Source of the DNA: Bdellovibrionaceae bacterium UBA2316
GTDB lineage: Bacteria > Bdellovibrionota > Bdellovibrionia > Bdellovibrionales > Bdellovibrionaceae
Direction of reading: 5' to 3'
DNA: 64,000 nucleotides
Assembly: GCA_002345205.1 (NCBI GenBank)
Contig: DDVI01000038.1
Span: 1 to 64,000, forward strand
This document shows, piece by piece, positions 17,470-26,167 of the stretch. The notes beneath the pieces were generated by a model. The model was not told where the DNA came from. It saw only the letters and a program-made list of their open reading frames with translations, and did not search any database. The translations under genes and the position numbers were made by a program. The stretch's first letter is position 1; every line of letters begins with the position of its first letter.

Positions 17470-18181
17470 GTTTGTTCCCATAAACACCAGACGCACAGCC
17501 AAAGAAGTGTTCAAAGTAGGTTGCATTGAGCCCGCGCTTTACCAATTCTTTTTGGAAATTCTGGCTGTTACCATACTCCCGAGTGTAAATTCCTAAATAA
17601 CGGTAATTATCTGGATTTCCCATACAGATTTTTCCAATGTTGGGGATAACGTGATTCATGTAGAATCCATATAGTAATTTTAAAAGAGGGCTCTTGGGAA
17701 CCGAAACTTCGACAAATGAAAATTCGCCATTTGGTTTTAACAATCTATCGACTTGTTTGGCTAGCTCCCTTTGCTGCTGCGGCGAAAACGTTTTTAATCC
17801 GAATGTAGACACAATCACATCCGCAGAACCTGGAAGAATATCGACTTCAAACACATCGGCTTCGATAATTTCTGCAGCGACGTTTAGATTTTCCAAATTT
17901 TTACGAGCACGAATACACATTTGATGTGAAAAATCGATACCTTGAATTTTACCTAGTTGCCGGAAGTGATCTTCTATATCTGGTAACGTTTCACCCATTC
18001 CCGTCATTAAATCCAATACCAGATCAGCGTCTTGTCTTTTAATTTTATCAACACAAACTTTACGCCAAATCGCCGTGAACCCAAACGAAGCAATTAAATT
18101 GACGACACCATAACGCTGATACATTTCATCAAATAAGGCTTTTACACGACTGGGTTGATATAGATCCTTTTCACTCGCCAT
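17459..18181 (-). CDS. Class I SAM-dependent methyltransferase (UbiE-like)
   Basis: 240 residues from ATG 18181 (a GTG at 18196 is an in-frame alternative and neither has a clear ribosome binding site). Rossmann SAM motif I 'LVLDLMTGMGETLPDIEDHF', acidic 'IQGIDFSHQMC', 'ADVFEVDILPGSADVIVSTF' and 'RLLKPNGEFSFVEVS' show a UbiE/COQ5-type methyltransferase. The substrate is not evident. The family acts on quinones, lipids or small molecules. Convergent overlap with the DUF4336 gene. Confidence 0.85.
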   Translation of the reverse strand: MASEKDLYQPSRVKALFDEMYQRYGVVNLIASFGFTAIWRKVCVDKIKRQDADLVLDLMTGMGETLPDIEDHFRQLGKIQGIDFSHQMCIRARKNLENLNVAAEIIEADVFEVDILPGSADVIVSTFGLKTFSPQQQRELAKQVDRLLKPNGEFSFVEVSVPKSPLLKLLYGFYMNHVIPNIGKICMGNPDNYRYLGIYTREYGNSQNFQKELVKRGLNATYFEHFFGCASGVYGNKPKN

Positions 18182-18235
18182 AATTAAACGTATCACTAAA
18201 TAAATTTGTTAATCATCAAAAAAGGAGACTACTAT

Positions 18236-18259
18236 ATGGCAGCAACAATAACGGAATAA
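18236..18259 (+). other. Mini-ORF with a strong ribosome binding site
   Basis: AAAAGGAG, then ATG 18236 opens seven sense codons and stops at TAA 18257-18259. Continuing past that stop gives another 12 codons before the next stop at 18296-18298. It lies divergently upstream of the methyltransferase gene. It could be a leader peptide or the surviving start of a lost gene. Coding status is unproven. Confidence 0.25.
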
Positions 18260-18272
18260 GCCAAACTCGCTC

Positions 18273-18824
18273 CTATGAACGGAGTGCCGCCTCAATAGAA
18301 TTCATGATCTTCGGATTGTCAGGTGTCATGTCGGGAGCAAATCGTTCCACCACTTGACCTTGGCGACTAACTAAAAACTTTTCGAAGTTCCATAAAATAT
18401 CTTTTTTAACTTTTCGTGGAAAACCAAATTCGACTAAGTCAGCTTCCAAACCAGAATTAGGAATTTCTATAGCATCAGGTTTAATATTGGTGAGATAGGT
18501 ATATAACGGATGCTGCTCCGGACCTTTTACTACAATTTTCTGAAACATTGAAAATTTAACACCGAATTTGGTAGTACAAAATTCTTGAATCTGTTGATTC
18601 GTTCCTGGCTCTTGAGCACCAAATTCATTTGCGGGGAAAGCTAAAACCTCAAATCCGCGGTCTCTATATTTTTCGTAGATGGCCTCTAAGGCTTCGTACT
18701 GGGGTGTTAAACCGCATTCGGAAGCGACATTAACGACAAGAAGAACTTTTCCTTTATACTCTGACAAACTTGATTCTTTTCCATCTATTTTTGGAATAGC
18801 AAAATCATAAATACTGGTAGTCAT
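18273..18824 (-). CDS. Glutathione peroxidase family protein
   Basis: 183 residues. The catalytic site is 'VVNVASECGLTPQYEALE' with Cys at residue 37 (not selenocysteine), followed by 'GFEVLAFPANEFGAQEPG' carrying the conserved Gln, and 'DILWNFEKFLV' with the Trp and Asn of the tetrad. Bacterial Cys enzymes of this family usually reduce peroxides with thioredoxin or glutathione in the cytosol. It is slightly longer than many at the C-terminus. A GAGG site lies before the ATG. Single-gene unit downstream of its own promoter region. Confidence 0.95.
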   Translation of the reverse strand: MTTSIYDFAIPKIDGKESSLSEYKGKVLLVVNVASECGLTPQYEALEAIYEKYRDRGFEVLAFPANEFGAQEPGTNQQIQEFCTTKFGVKFSMFQKIVVKGPEQHPLYTYLTNIKPDAIEIPNSGLEADLVEFGFPRKVKKDILWNFEKFLVSRQGQVVERFAPDMTPDNPKIMNSIEAALRS

Positions 18825-18950
18825 TTCTAACCTCTTTTGTTTTTATTAAAGGACACTTGACCAACCGGTAAGCTCAAGTGAATTTTAACATCTAACACGT
18901 TTTCGTGTATACTAGAATTCCTAAATTAAAACCCAATATATCAGTTGGTT

Positions 18951-19859
18951 CTAAATTTTACCCAACGTCATCATTTCGCGAAGCTTAATTTCTAAAAACT
19001 TAGAAACTTCTCGAACCTTTCGAGATATCACTTTTTGAGGAGGGTACACCAAATGCAAAGGAGCTGTTTCCAATCCCCACGACGATAATACCTGCACAAG
19101 CTCTTTAGATTCTATAAATCTATTCACCATGGGACTTGGCAGAAGAGAAATCCCATGCCCCGCTCTTACGAATGTACACGCCAAACCTTTGTGATTTACT
19201 TTCCACTGCGGATTGAATTTTATCTTTTCTTTACGTGATCCATTAGTAACCACCCACTCATTACGTTCACTGTTGGGCCCTAAAGGAGAATAAATACATT
19301 TGTGCTTAGCTAAGTCTTCAGGCTTTTTGGGAGCCCCGAATTTTTCAAGGTAATCCGGAGATGCCACAAAAACAAATGTTGATTCTCCAACATATTTTGC
19401 TTTTAACGTAGAGTCTTTCAATTTACCGCCACGAATCCCTATATCCGTTTCAGTTCGCAGAAGGTCCACGTATTCGTCTGTTAAATTCAGATCAAATTGT
19501 AGTCCCGGATGTAGTGCACTTAATTCCAGCAAGATGGATGACATCATTCCTTGAGCGAAATCCTCTGGCGCAGTAATGCGCACAACTCCAGTTAGTTCTT
19601 CACTTTCGCTTGATATCGAACGCTCCAACCCTTTAATTTGTTGCATAAGAGGCTGAATTTCGCGAAAAAGTCGTAGGCCTGACGACGTGATCTTAAAAGA
19701 GCGAGTGGTTCTAAGGATTAAATGCTGATTTAAATCACGCTCAAGTCGAGACAGCGCCCGGCTGACCCGCGATATGGGTTGCTTAAGCCTACGAGCCGCT
19801 TGGGTCATTGAACCCGCCTCAACCACTGCTACGAACGTATTCAATAGGTTTAAATCCAC
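18951..19859 (-). CDS. LysR-type transcriptional regulator
   Basis: 302 residues from GTG 19859. N-terminal HTH 'FVAVVEAGSMTQAARRLKQP' and 'ISRVSRALSRLERDLNQHLI', then a LysR effector-binding domain ('ITAPEDFAQGMMSSILLEL', 'GIRGGKLKDSTLKAKYVG'). It belongs to the CrgA-like group common beside redox genes. GTG 19859 has GAGG five bases upstream. A possible upstream ATG at 19886 lies inside an operator-like palindrome and is not favoured. Divergent from the DoxX gene, its likely target. Confidence 0.93.
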   Translation of the reverse strand: MDLNLLNTFVAVVEAGSMTQAARRLKQPISRVSRALSRLERDLNQHLILRTTRSFKITSSGLRLFREIQPLMQQIKGLERSISSESEELTGVVRITAPEDFAQGMMSSILLELSALHPGLQFDLNLTDEYVDLLRTETDIGIRGGKLKDSTLKAKYVGESTFVFVASPDYLEKFGAPKKPEDLAKHKCIYSPLGPNSERNEWVVTNGSRKEKIKFNPQWKVNHKGLACTFVRAGHGISLLPSPMVNRFIESKELVQVLSSWGLETAPLHLVYPPQKVISRKVREVSKFLEIKLREMMTLGKI

Positions 19860-19867
19860 AGTTACCT

Positions 19868-19891
19868 CATTTTTGCAAATATGCAAAAATG
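19868..19891. promoter_or_regulatory. Perfect palindrome between lysR and doxX (operator candidate)
   Basis: A 10-base perfect inverted repeat, CATTTTTGCA-aata-TGCAAAAATG, sits just before the LysR start. A further half-site TTTTGCAAATAG follows at about 19909-19920 toward the DoxX gene. The arrangement fits LysR binding for autoregulation and activation or repression of doxX. Confidence 0.65.
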
Positions 19892-19977
19892 ATTACTAAT
19901 TTTGTCTACTTTTGCAAATAGCTTTTTCACGACATAGTGATTGAAAGCGAAAAACTCATCAATTGGAGGTAATATTT

Positions 19978-20421
19978 ATGAGCGTACTTAAAAAAATCAT
20001 GCAAACTAATGCATCTTATGGACCACTAGTTGCGCGAGTGGCGTTAGGTGTAACGATGTTTCCCCATGGTGCTCAAAAAATGTTGGGCTGGTATGGGGGA
20101 TATGGTTTCACAGGTACGATGGACTACTTTACCTCCCAAGGAATGCCGTACGTAGTAGCCATACTTCCTATTTTGGCCGAATTTTTTGGGGCCATTGGTT
20201 TAGTGACCGGCTTACTGACTCGGGTGGCTGCTTTTGGCGTGGGTTTCACGATGCTAGTTGCGGGTTTAACGGTACATGCACAACACGGTTTCTTCATGAA
20301 CTGGTTTGGAAATCAAAAAGGCGAAGGCTTAGAGTACTTCATTTTAGCCATTGGCCTTTCAATCAGCTTAATAATTACTGGTGGTGGAAATTTATCTGGA
20401 GACAAAGCACTTACAAAATAA
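19978..20421 (+). CDS. DoxX family membrane protein
   Basis: 147 residues, four membrane segments. DoxX motifs: 'GPLVARVALGVTMFPHGAQKM', shown here in part as 'ARVALGVTMFPHGAQKML', then 'ILAEFFGAIGLVTGLLTRVAA' (read in part as 'LAEFFGAIGLVTGLLTR'), and 'EYFILAIGLSISLIITGGG'. DoxX proteins are small inner membrane components linked to redox and thiol stress. The ATG 19978 has GGAGG eight bases upstream. A TTG at 19963 overlapping that site is rejected. Likely controlled by the divergent LysR through the palindrome at 19868. Confidence 0.9.
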   Translation: MSVLKKIMQTNASYGPLVARVALGVTMFPHGAQKMLGWYGGYGFTGTMDYFTSQGMPYVVAILPILAEFFGAIGLVTGLLTRVAAFGVGFTMLVAGLTVHAQHGFFMNWFGNQKGEGLEYFILAIGLSISLIITGGGNLSGDKALTK

Positions 20422-20620
20422 TTAGGCTGGTAAGCGTATAACGAAGCAGGTGTTCAGGCATTTTTTATCGTATTCCAAACCCCGGGGGCTTTGTCGTAAA
20501 AAATGGCTGCATTAATTTCGCCTGAATCTGGAGGCTAGCTCATCTGGAAAATAGATATGAGCCACCCTCTTTGTAGATGAATGTCTATAAATCAATATTT
20601 TTACTTGATTTACAAAATAT

Positions 20621-20944
20621 CTAAGGCTGTTCGCAAATGTTCGTTTTGCACATTTTAGCGGCTTCAACCACCGATGGATATGGCCATTCTGAACGAATGT
20701 ACTTGATGCAGGACTCACTTACATTTCCCGCACAGATCTTTGCAGCTTCGGCCATTGCCGGATAAGGCCACTCTGACTTTACGTAATTTAAACAGCTTGG
20801 ATTAACTCCACCTTGGCATTGTTTAGCGGCCTCAGCGACTGATGGGTAGGGCCATTCCGCACGTACAGTCTTAATACAATCTTCGATACCAGCTATTGCA
20901 GCCGATGACAAAATTAGCACAATAATAGAAACAAATGTTTTCAT
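20621..20944 (-). CDS. Small secreted protein made of three Cys-flanked tandem repeats
   Basis: 107 residues. Signal peptide (residues 1-18, 'AAIAG'). The remainder is three copies of a 28-residue unit with consensus C-(I/L)-x2-(V/I)-(R/K)-(A/S)-E-W-P-Y-P-(S/A)-x2-E-A-A-K-x-C. Each unit begins and ends with Cys, so disulfides in the periplasm or outside the cell are likely. I do not recognise the family. GGGGG precedes the ATG. It shows a loose resemblance to the Cys-repeat protein at 35765 in having about 25-28-residue units with two Cys each. Confidence 0.75.
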   Translation of the reverse strand: MKTFVSIIVLILSSAAIAGIEDCIKTVRAEWPYPSVAEAAKQCQGGVNPSCLNYVKSEWPYPAMAEAAKICAGNVSESCIKYIRSEWPYPSVVEAAKMCKTNICEQP

Positions 20945-21027
20945 ATTTCCCCCACTAAAAGTTTACATAGCAAGGTTGCGGCCAAATTAATTGGTATCAT
21001 CTGGCCACCAGGCCGTTGCCGACGTAA

Positions 21028-22512
21028 CTAAACCGTCGGCCCATCTGTGTACACATCAGATTGCGCACGAGATTTCGTAGTATAGCGGATCGGGGCTGCT
21101 TTTTTCAATTCAGCACCTGCTGGACGGCGCTTCGGAAGTGAGAATGTAAATGTACTTCCACTGCCGCCATGACTATCAACGCGAATTGTTCCGCCATGTG
21201 CTTCGACGATTGTTTTCACTACAGCTAAGCCGATGCCAGCTCCCTGATCTGCTGTTTTGCGTGATTGCCAGAATTGAGTAAATAAACCTGGAATTTTATT
21301 TTCAGGTATCCCCGGCCCGCTGTCAGTAATCGCGATATTTACAAACTGTTGATCACTTCGCACTTTAACCACAACTTTGCTATTCTTAGGACTAAACTTG
21401 ATTGCGTTTCCAACTAGATTTGCCATCACACGCAAAACACGTTCTTTATCCATGAAGGCCAGCACTGGGGGATTTGCAGATTCGAATTGTAAGCGAATAC
21501 CCTTTTGTTTAGCTAACGGTTGCATCATCACGCGCGCATCATCTAGTACATCATCGATACCCATTTGATCCAATCGTAGAGTCAACCCTGCTTGATCCGC
21601 CATTTTTTGATCACAAATGTCTTTGATCAACGTTTCAATTTCTGCAACTGCAGTTTTTACCAGTTCACCGCTGTCTTGGATCGGACTTGATTCAGAAAAG
21701 TTAGTTAGAATTTCTGCGATTTGATTTAAATGCTCTAATGGCTCTTTGAAATCATGATTGATGGCTGAGATAAATTCATCCCGCGCCTGAACCGCATTTT
21801 TAGCTTCAGCAACTAACCGATCGCGTTCAGCTAATTGGCGACTGCGTTCGCGAAGAACTTTTACCACAAGTACTGACATACCTAAAAAAATAACTGCTAG
21901 CAGCCCAGTTAGTACGGCCATTCCTTCAGGAATTTGACTTTCCACTCCAAGTGCTGCTGCACGTGATTCTGCTTGAACCTGATTGATTTCAACGTTATGC
22001 AGATTCTTCATTTCGTCTAAATTGTCGTTCATTTGCTTTAGCAACGGTGATGCTTTTGACTGGTAAAACTGGCCAACTATTTTTGATTCCGTTTGCTTTT
22101 CACGGAATTCCATACCTTGTTCAAAAAATTCCTGAAGTTGAGTTTGAATCGCATCAAAGCGACGAACGATTTCAGGAATTTGTGGCAATGGATATTTTTT
22201 CTGAAAACTAGATAAAGCTTCCATTAAATTTTGTTTATCTTGTTTTGATTTGTCGTACAAAACTTTTGAGCCTAATAGAAAGAATGAACGACTATTAGAA
22301 ATTTGTGCCTCTGCTAAATTGCGCATGCGTTCAACTTCAATCAATGCACCCGGATCAACGTTTACTGCAGCGTTATTCGCAACAACGGTTTGGCGCAGTT
22401 TCATGGCGTAACCCCACGCACCCACTAATACCGCCACAAAAATAACTAAAAAGACTACAAGAGCCTTTTTCTCAATACTTGAACTTTTTGATTTTAAATT
22501 ATTTTTAGTCAT
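21028..22512 (-). CDS. Membrane sensor histidine kinase with helical periplasmic sensor
   Basis: 494 residues. TM1 is about 17-36. A periplasmic, almost all-helical sensor (about 40-195) resembles CHASE3 or four-helix-bundle sensors. TM2 is about 198-218, followed by a coiled coil. HisKA has H253 in 'RDEFISAINHDFKEPLEHL'. The HATPase domain has 'VMANLVGNAIKFSPKNSK', 'DSGPGIP', and 'GAGIGLAVVKTIVEAHGG'. A basic 35-residue tail follows the kinase domain. No response regulator is adjacent, so it is an orphan kinase. Confidence 0.9.
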   Translation of the reverse strand: MTKNNLKSKSSSIEKKALVVFLVIFVAVLVGAWGYAMKLRQTVVANNAAVNVDPGALIEVERMRNLAEAQISNSRSFFLLGSKVLYDKSKQDKQNLMEALSSFQKKYPLPQIPEIVRRFDAIQTQLQEFFEQGMEFREKQTESKIVGQFYQSKASPLLKQMNDNLDEMKNLHNVEINQVQAESRAAALGVESQIPEGMAVLTGLLAVIFLGMSVLVVKVLRERSRQLAERDRLVAEAKNAVQARDEFISAINHDFKEPLEHLNQIAEILTNFSESSPIQDSGELVKTAVAEIETLIKDICDQKMADQAGLTLRLDQMGIDDVLDDARVMMQPLAKQKGIRLQFESANPPVLAFMDKERVLRVMANLVGNAIKFSPKNSKVVVKVRSDQQFVNIAITDSGPGIPENKIPGLFTQFWQSRKTADQGAGIGLAVVKTIVEAHGGTIRVDSHGGSGSTFTFSLPKRRPAGAELKKAAPIRYTTKSRAQSDVYTDGPTV

Positions 22513-22598
22513 CTATTTTGGATAGCAAGTGCACGAACATCGAGCAACCAAAAAATTAGGAAATAAAATCAAATCATGCATGAGGACAATTTTTGGCA

Positions 22599-23585
22599 TT
22601 ATACATACCAACCCATTCGCCCCTGAGTCGCTTGTAAAGTGTTATTAGTGAGTGCATGAATATCTGATTCTAAATTTACTGTCGCACTAACTACAAACGG
22701 TACGATATGGGGGCAATAAGACGTTGCTTTTTTCCCGTGTAAGGCAAGAAGTCGACCATTCGGCGCAAATAGTGGTGCATATATGGCATTGAGCCGATCT
22801 TCCACAGCAGCCCACTGTAATTGGGTCGCTCGGTCATACGCATAAATTACTTTATCTGCATCCCATACAACAAATTGCCCATCAGGTGAAACATCATAGC
22901 TACCACTACTAGGTTTGACTTCTATATTTGCGAACTGACCTTGATCTGCAAATTTGGAACTAAAGCCATTCAAAAAGCCCGAATTACTCCGTCTAAGCAC
23001 TAGTTCGCCCGTGAGCCCAATCTAAACGGGGTCTTCATAATTATCAAATTGAGTAATCACTTGGATTGAAGCCAATTCTAATACGAGCGTTCTGTTCCAA
23101 CGCTTTCGACTATTTGCAAATACAATTTCTTTTACAGTAAAGGCAAAATATTTTTCATCCGGACTAAAAACAATTGAACTCACTAACGATGAATTCGCTC
23201 GTTTAATTTGTATTCGGTTTTTCAAGCTAGCATCAGAATTGAAAAGTGAAATAAAAAAACCACCTTCTGGATTCTCGCCTTTGTCTGCTACGGCAATTAA
23301 TCCGGACCGAGACACGCCTATACCAATCTCGCTTGGAATGTTTTTTTCGGGACTAAATTCTATATTTACAAGTGAAGCAAAATTGTATACCGCAATTTTA
23401 CTTTCATTTTTAAACACCAAGAAACCAATTCCGCCCTGGTCTGGCGTCCCTAGAGGACGAACGACAGGAACCGGTTGCGAACTATGGTTTCCACCACTAC
23501 AGCTTAAAAGCGCCATCCCGGAAAGAGTGATTAAACTCTGAGTAGTAATCCTTCGCCGAGATATGTCGTGTATCAACGCCCTCAT
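22599..23585 (-). pseudogene. Beta-propeller-like lipoprotein gene interrupted by one TAG
   Basis: Two open stretches in the same frame (23585-23025 and 23019-22599) are separated by a single TAG at 23022-23024. The first carries a lipoprotein-type signal ('MALLSCSGG') and repeated propeller phrases such as 'VSSIVFSPDEKYFAFTV'. The second continues with 'GSYDVSPDGQFVVWDADKVI' and 'LFAPNGRLLALHG'. Joined, they give about 328 residues. The context 'YEDPV-stop-IGLTGELVLR' favours an original Trp or Gln. Either a nonsense mutation or natural readthrough. Function unknown, TolB/WD40-like. Confidence 0.75.
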
Positions 23586-23626
23586 AGTTAACTATCATGC
23601 AATTCGACGGCCTGATAACAATTAGC

Positions 23627-24196
23627 TCATTTCGTTTTCGCAATCCAAAATTCTACTTTAGATAACTGCTTAGGGCGTACAGTCGGGTCAACCAAATCCC
23701 ACTGTGTTGGGAGACCGCCAAAAACCAAAGAATTCAAATTTAACTTATAAATATCGTATACGGTTTTACCAATTGTTGGCATTTTGAACGGGCGACAAAA
23801 TTTTCCCGAAACATTCTGAGCCACATTAAGTTTCCAGTTTTTAAAACCACAACCATCCTCATTCGTGTTGCTATTAAACTTTTCAATCACACTTTGCAGA
23901 TGAACAGTCATCTCTACTTTAGATGGTGTACTGTTAAACTTTTTACCGTCTCCAAACTTTGCCCCAGTAATATAGCTGGCCTCATACGCCATGCTCAACG
24001 AATGCGTAGTGCAGACCTTATCCTCAAACAATTTAAAATTAACGGTCTCTTTACTATTTTCAAATTTTATTACTGCCTTAAAAGAATGATTTCCAAAAAT
24101 ATTACATTCAGAAACCCAATTGCCTGTAATGTCTGATTTGGCTAAAACCGAAATTGAAAACAAAAGAAATGTAACTGCATTTATTACTATTTTCAC
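23627..24196 (-). CDS. Secreted protein of unknown function
   Basis: 189 residues from GTG 24196, which has AGGAGA four bases upstream. An in-frame extension to 24262 adds a Cys-rich segment and is not favoured. Signal peptide about residues 1-18 ('FSISVLAKS'). The start of the mature part, 'DITGNWVSECNIFGNHSFKA', looks like a lipocalin-like or small beta-barrel beginning, with four further Cys in the body. No family recognised. It has no clear partner. Confidence 0.6.
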   Translation of the reverse strand: MKIVINAVTFLLFSISVLAKSDITGNWVSECNIFGNHSFKAVIKFENSKETVNFKLFEDKVCTTHSLSMAYEASYITGAKFGDGKKFNSTPSKVEMTVHLQSVIEKFNSNTNEDGCGFKNWKLNVAQNVSGKFCRPFKMPTIGKTVYDIYKLNLNSLVFGGLPTQWDLVDPTVRPKQLSKVEFWIAKTK

Positions 24197-24319
24197 CGTG
24201 TCTCCTATATTTTTATGCCACAAAATTTGCAGTAAATCGCATCCGCATCCGAGGTCCCACAAAACGCAACTTGGGTACGGCTAACCCATGGCGCTCAGGC
24301 AGAGTTAACTGTTTGAAGA

Positions 24320-24652
24320 CTAAACTCCGAAAAGTTGAGTCACTACGAACAAAGCTAGCAGACCCAATGCGATCGTGGCAACTGTACTTCGCGTTTTAAA
24401 ACAAATCACGAAAGCACCAACCAAAACTATTAAACGTTCTTTGCCCATGACCCACTCGACGGAGCCTTGATGATAAAACACGGCAGGTGCTACGAATGCC
24501 GGCAAGATCGCAGCTGGAATATAAGAAAATAATTCTTTTGTTCGATCCGAAATCTGTATCCTATCTGATACCGCAATAATTGAGCCTCGAATTATAATTG
24601 TTCCTAATGCCAGGAAACCTATATTGATCCAAAAATACCGGGCATCTATCAT
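24320..24652 (-). CDS. azlD: AzlD-type branched-chain amino acid exporter subunit
   Basis: 110 residues, four short membrane segments. Matches the AzlD family: 'FLALGTIIIRGSII', then 'LFSYIPAAILPAFVAPAVFY' and 'KTRSTVATIALGLLALFV'. AzlD is the small partner of AzlC in an exporter for branched-chain amino acids or analogues. The start overlaps the azlC stop by four bases (ATGA), indicating coupled translation. Confidence 0.93.
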   Translation of the reverse strand: MIDARYFWINIGFLALGTIIIRGSIIAVSDRIQISDRTKELFSYIPAAILPAFVAPAVFYHQGSVEWVMGKERLIVLVGAFVICFKTRSTVATIALGLLALFVVTQLFGV

Positions 24653-25338
24653 GAACTCGCCTTATCTCGAGACAAATAGGCCGCTAGCATAATAGATAAA
24701 CAGGCCGTAACAATTAGTCCCACTTTAAATGGAAGACTATATAACAAAACGGAAACACCCGCAGAAAAAGCGGCAACAAATACATATTTCTTATTTTTCA
24801 AAGTCGGAATCAGAAGAGCTACAAAACTGAGCGGAACTCCATAGTCCAGTCCCCACGAAGCTGGAGCAAAATTACCAAAAATAAATCCAGCCACAACCGA
24901 TAACTGCCAAACCAATATCATACACAAAGACGCGCCAAAATAGAATGCTACTGCATTTTTGTTTGTTGGAAGTTTATCTTGATTTGCTGACATCACGGCA
25001 TAACTTTGATCCGTTAACAGATGAGCCGCAAAAAATTTAGATATAAATCCCGAGTTCTGTAAATACGGCGACATGGCTGCACTATACAACAAAAATCTTA
25101 GATTAATTACTAAGCCAGAAATTATGACCACAATGCCAAGTGCGTTTCGGGTCATTAAATCGATTGCGGCTAGCTGAGCAGCTCCTGCATATACGAAAAC
25201 ATTCATGCCCAATGTTTGGAAGAAACTAAACTTAGCTTCCGAGCACAACGTACCGACAACGGCCCCAAAAGGAATAATACCTGTGGTTATTGGGATCATT
25301 AATTTAAATCCCATTCCAAAAAAATTCTGCGTCTTCAT
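24649..25338 (-). CDS. azlC: AzlC-type branched-chain amino acid permease
   Basis: 229 residues from ATG 25338 (AGAAAG upstream, ATG also overlaps the previous gene stop). Typical AzlC features: 'IIPFGAVVGTLCSEAKFS' near the N-terminus, 'YAGAAQLAAIDLM', 'NLRFLLYSAAMSPYL' and 'HLLTDQSYAVM'. With AzlD it should form an inner membrane exporter. It sits in a three-gene overlap chain: membrane protein 25335-26114, azlC, azlD. Confidence 0.94.
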   Translation of the reverse strand: MKTQNFFGMGFKLMIPITTGIIPFGAVVGTLCSEAKFSFFQTLGMNVFVYAGAAQLAAIDLMTRNALGIVVIISGLVINLRFLLYSAAMSPYLQNSGFISKFFAAHLLTDQSYAVMSANQDKLPTNKNAVAFYFGASLCMILVWQLSVVAGFIFGNFAPASWGLDYGVPLSFVALLIPTLKNKKYVFVAAFSAGVSVLLYSLPFKVGLIVTACLSIMLAAYLSRDKASS

Positions 25339-26114
25339 GATGAACTTTCTATTGTCGAGGTATGTTGATAAAATGCAACAAAAAGCGACAAAATCGCGGC
25401 CACCAAAAGCGCTACACATAATAATTTGCTCAGAGCAAAGACCTTACTCCAAAAGGTATTGTTTCGCGCGAGTGTTTCGAATTCATTCACGTAAATAATC
25501 TCACACGCGCCACTTTCCCGATCTGTCCTGGATACACTTGTATTTCTGTATGGCCCACCATCTACGCTATAGTTTACTAACTGTCCTTTAATGCGGATTT
25601 CATCACCCACTTTGGAATTTTCTATCAATTTTCGAATATTAATATTCGCAGGAATTAAGTGATTATTCGATATCTGATCCATTTTGAAATTCTGCCAAGC
25701 GTCCCCGCTTTCTGTTTGCACATAACACGTCCAGTTCCCATTTCTAAAATTAAGCTTATCTAAGTAGGGATTTAAAATATTCGTGCCCCAGATAACGCAT
25801 ATGTCTTTTGTATTTATATAATCATTCCAAGACTCATGGGAGGTATCCGTCCAACTATCAGAATCGTGATTTGAAACTACCAAACCCCAGATTTCATAAT
25901 CATGAGTGGGATTTAATTGATAACGATGTCCATTCGCCTCCATAGTAAACGACGTTTTAGTCGTAGGTATCTGGACCGGTTCTTTTTGAAGACTACCAAG
26001 AGAAACAAATCTAGTTGGAATTTTTTGCGACCGCCAGTAGCTGATTCCGCAAATGGCGGCGCAAAGCACTAATAGTTTTGAAAAGCGTATGAAACAATCG
26101 ATGTTACTTTTCAT
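25335..26114 (-). CDS. Two-TM membrane protein of unknown function upstream of azlCD
   Basis: 259 residues. A TM near residues 10-26, a large extracytoplasmic domain of about 195 residues, and a second TM (about 226-248) near the C-terminus. The domain holds 'YEIWGLVVSNHDSDSW', 'DICVIWGTN' and 'VGDEIRIKGQLVNYS', the last resembling OB-fold-like phrases. Cys residues are few. No family recognised. Its stop overlaps the azlC start by four bases (ATGA), so it is coupled to the exporter and could be an accessory or an unrelated passenger. Confidence 0.65.
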   Translation of the reverse strand: MKSNIDCFIRFSKLLVLCAAICGISYWRSQKIPTRFVSLGSLQKEPVQIPTTKTSFTMEANGHRYQLNPTHDYEIWGLVVSNHDSDSWTDTSHESWNDYINTKDICVIWGTNILNPYLDKLNFRNGNWTCYVQTESGDAWQNFKMDQISNNHLIPANINIRKLIENSKVGDEIRIKGQLVNYSVDGGPYRNTSVSRTDRESGACEIIYVNEFETLARNNTFWSKVFALSKLLCVALLVAAILSLFVAFYQHTSTIESSS

Positions 26115-26167
26115 AAATTGAACATCTTTGGTTGATCTGAAATAGGTAATTTTGATATCACTGAAGA

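Noticed and set aside
18273..18824. Selenocysteine in the glutathione peroxidase
   Set aside because: The catalytic codon is a plain Cys codon in an intact frame and no in-frame TGA is involved.
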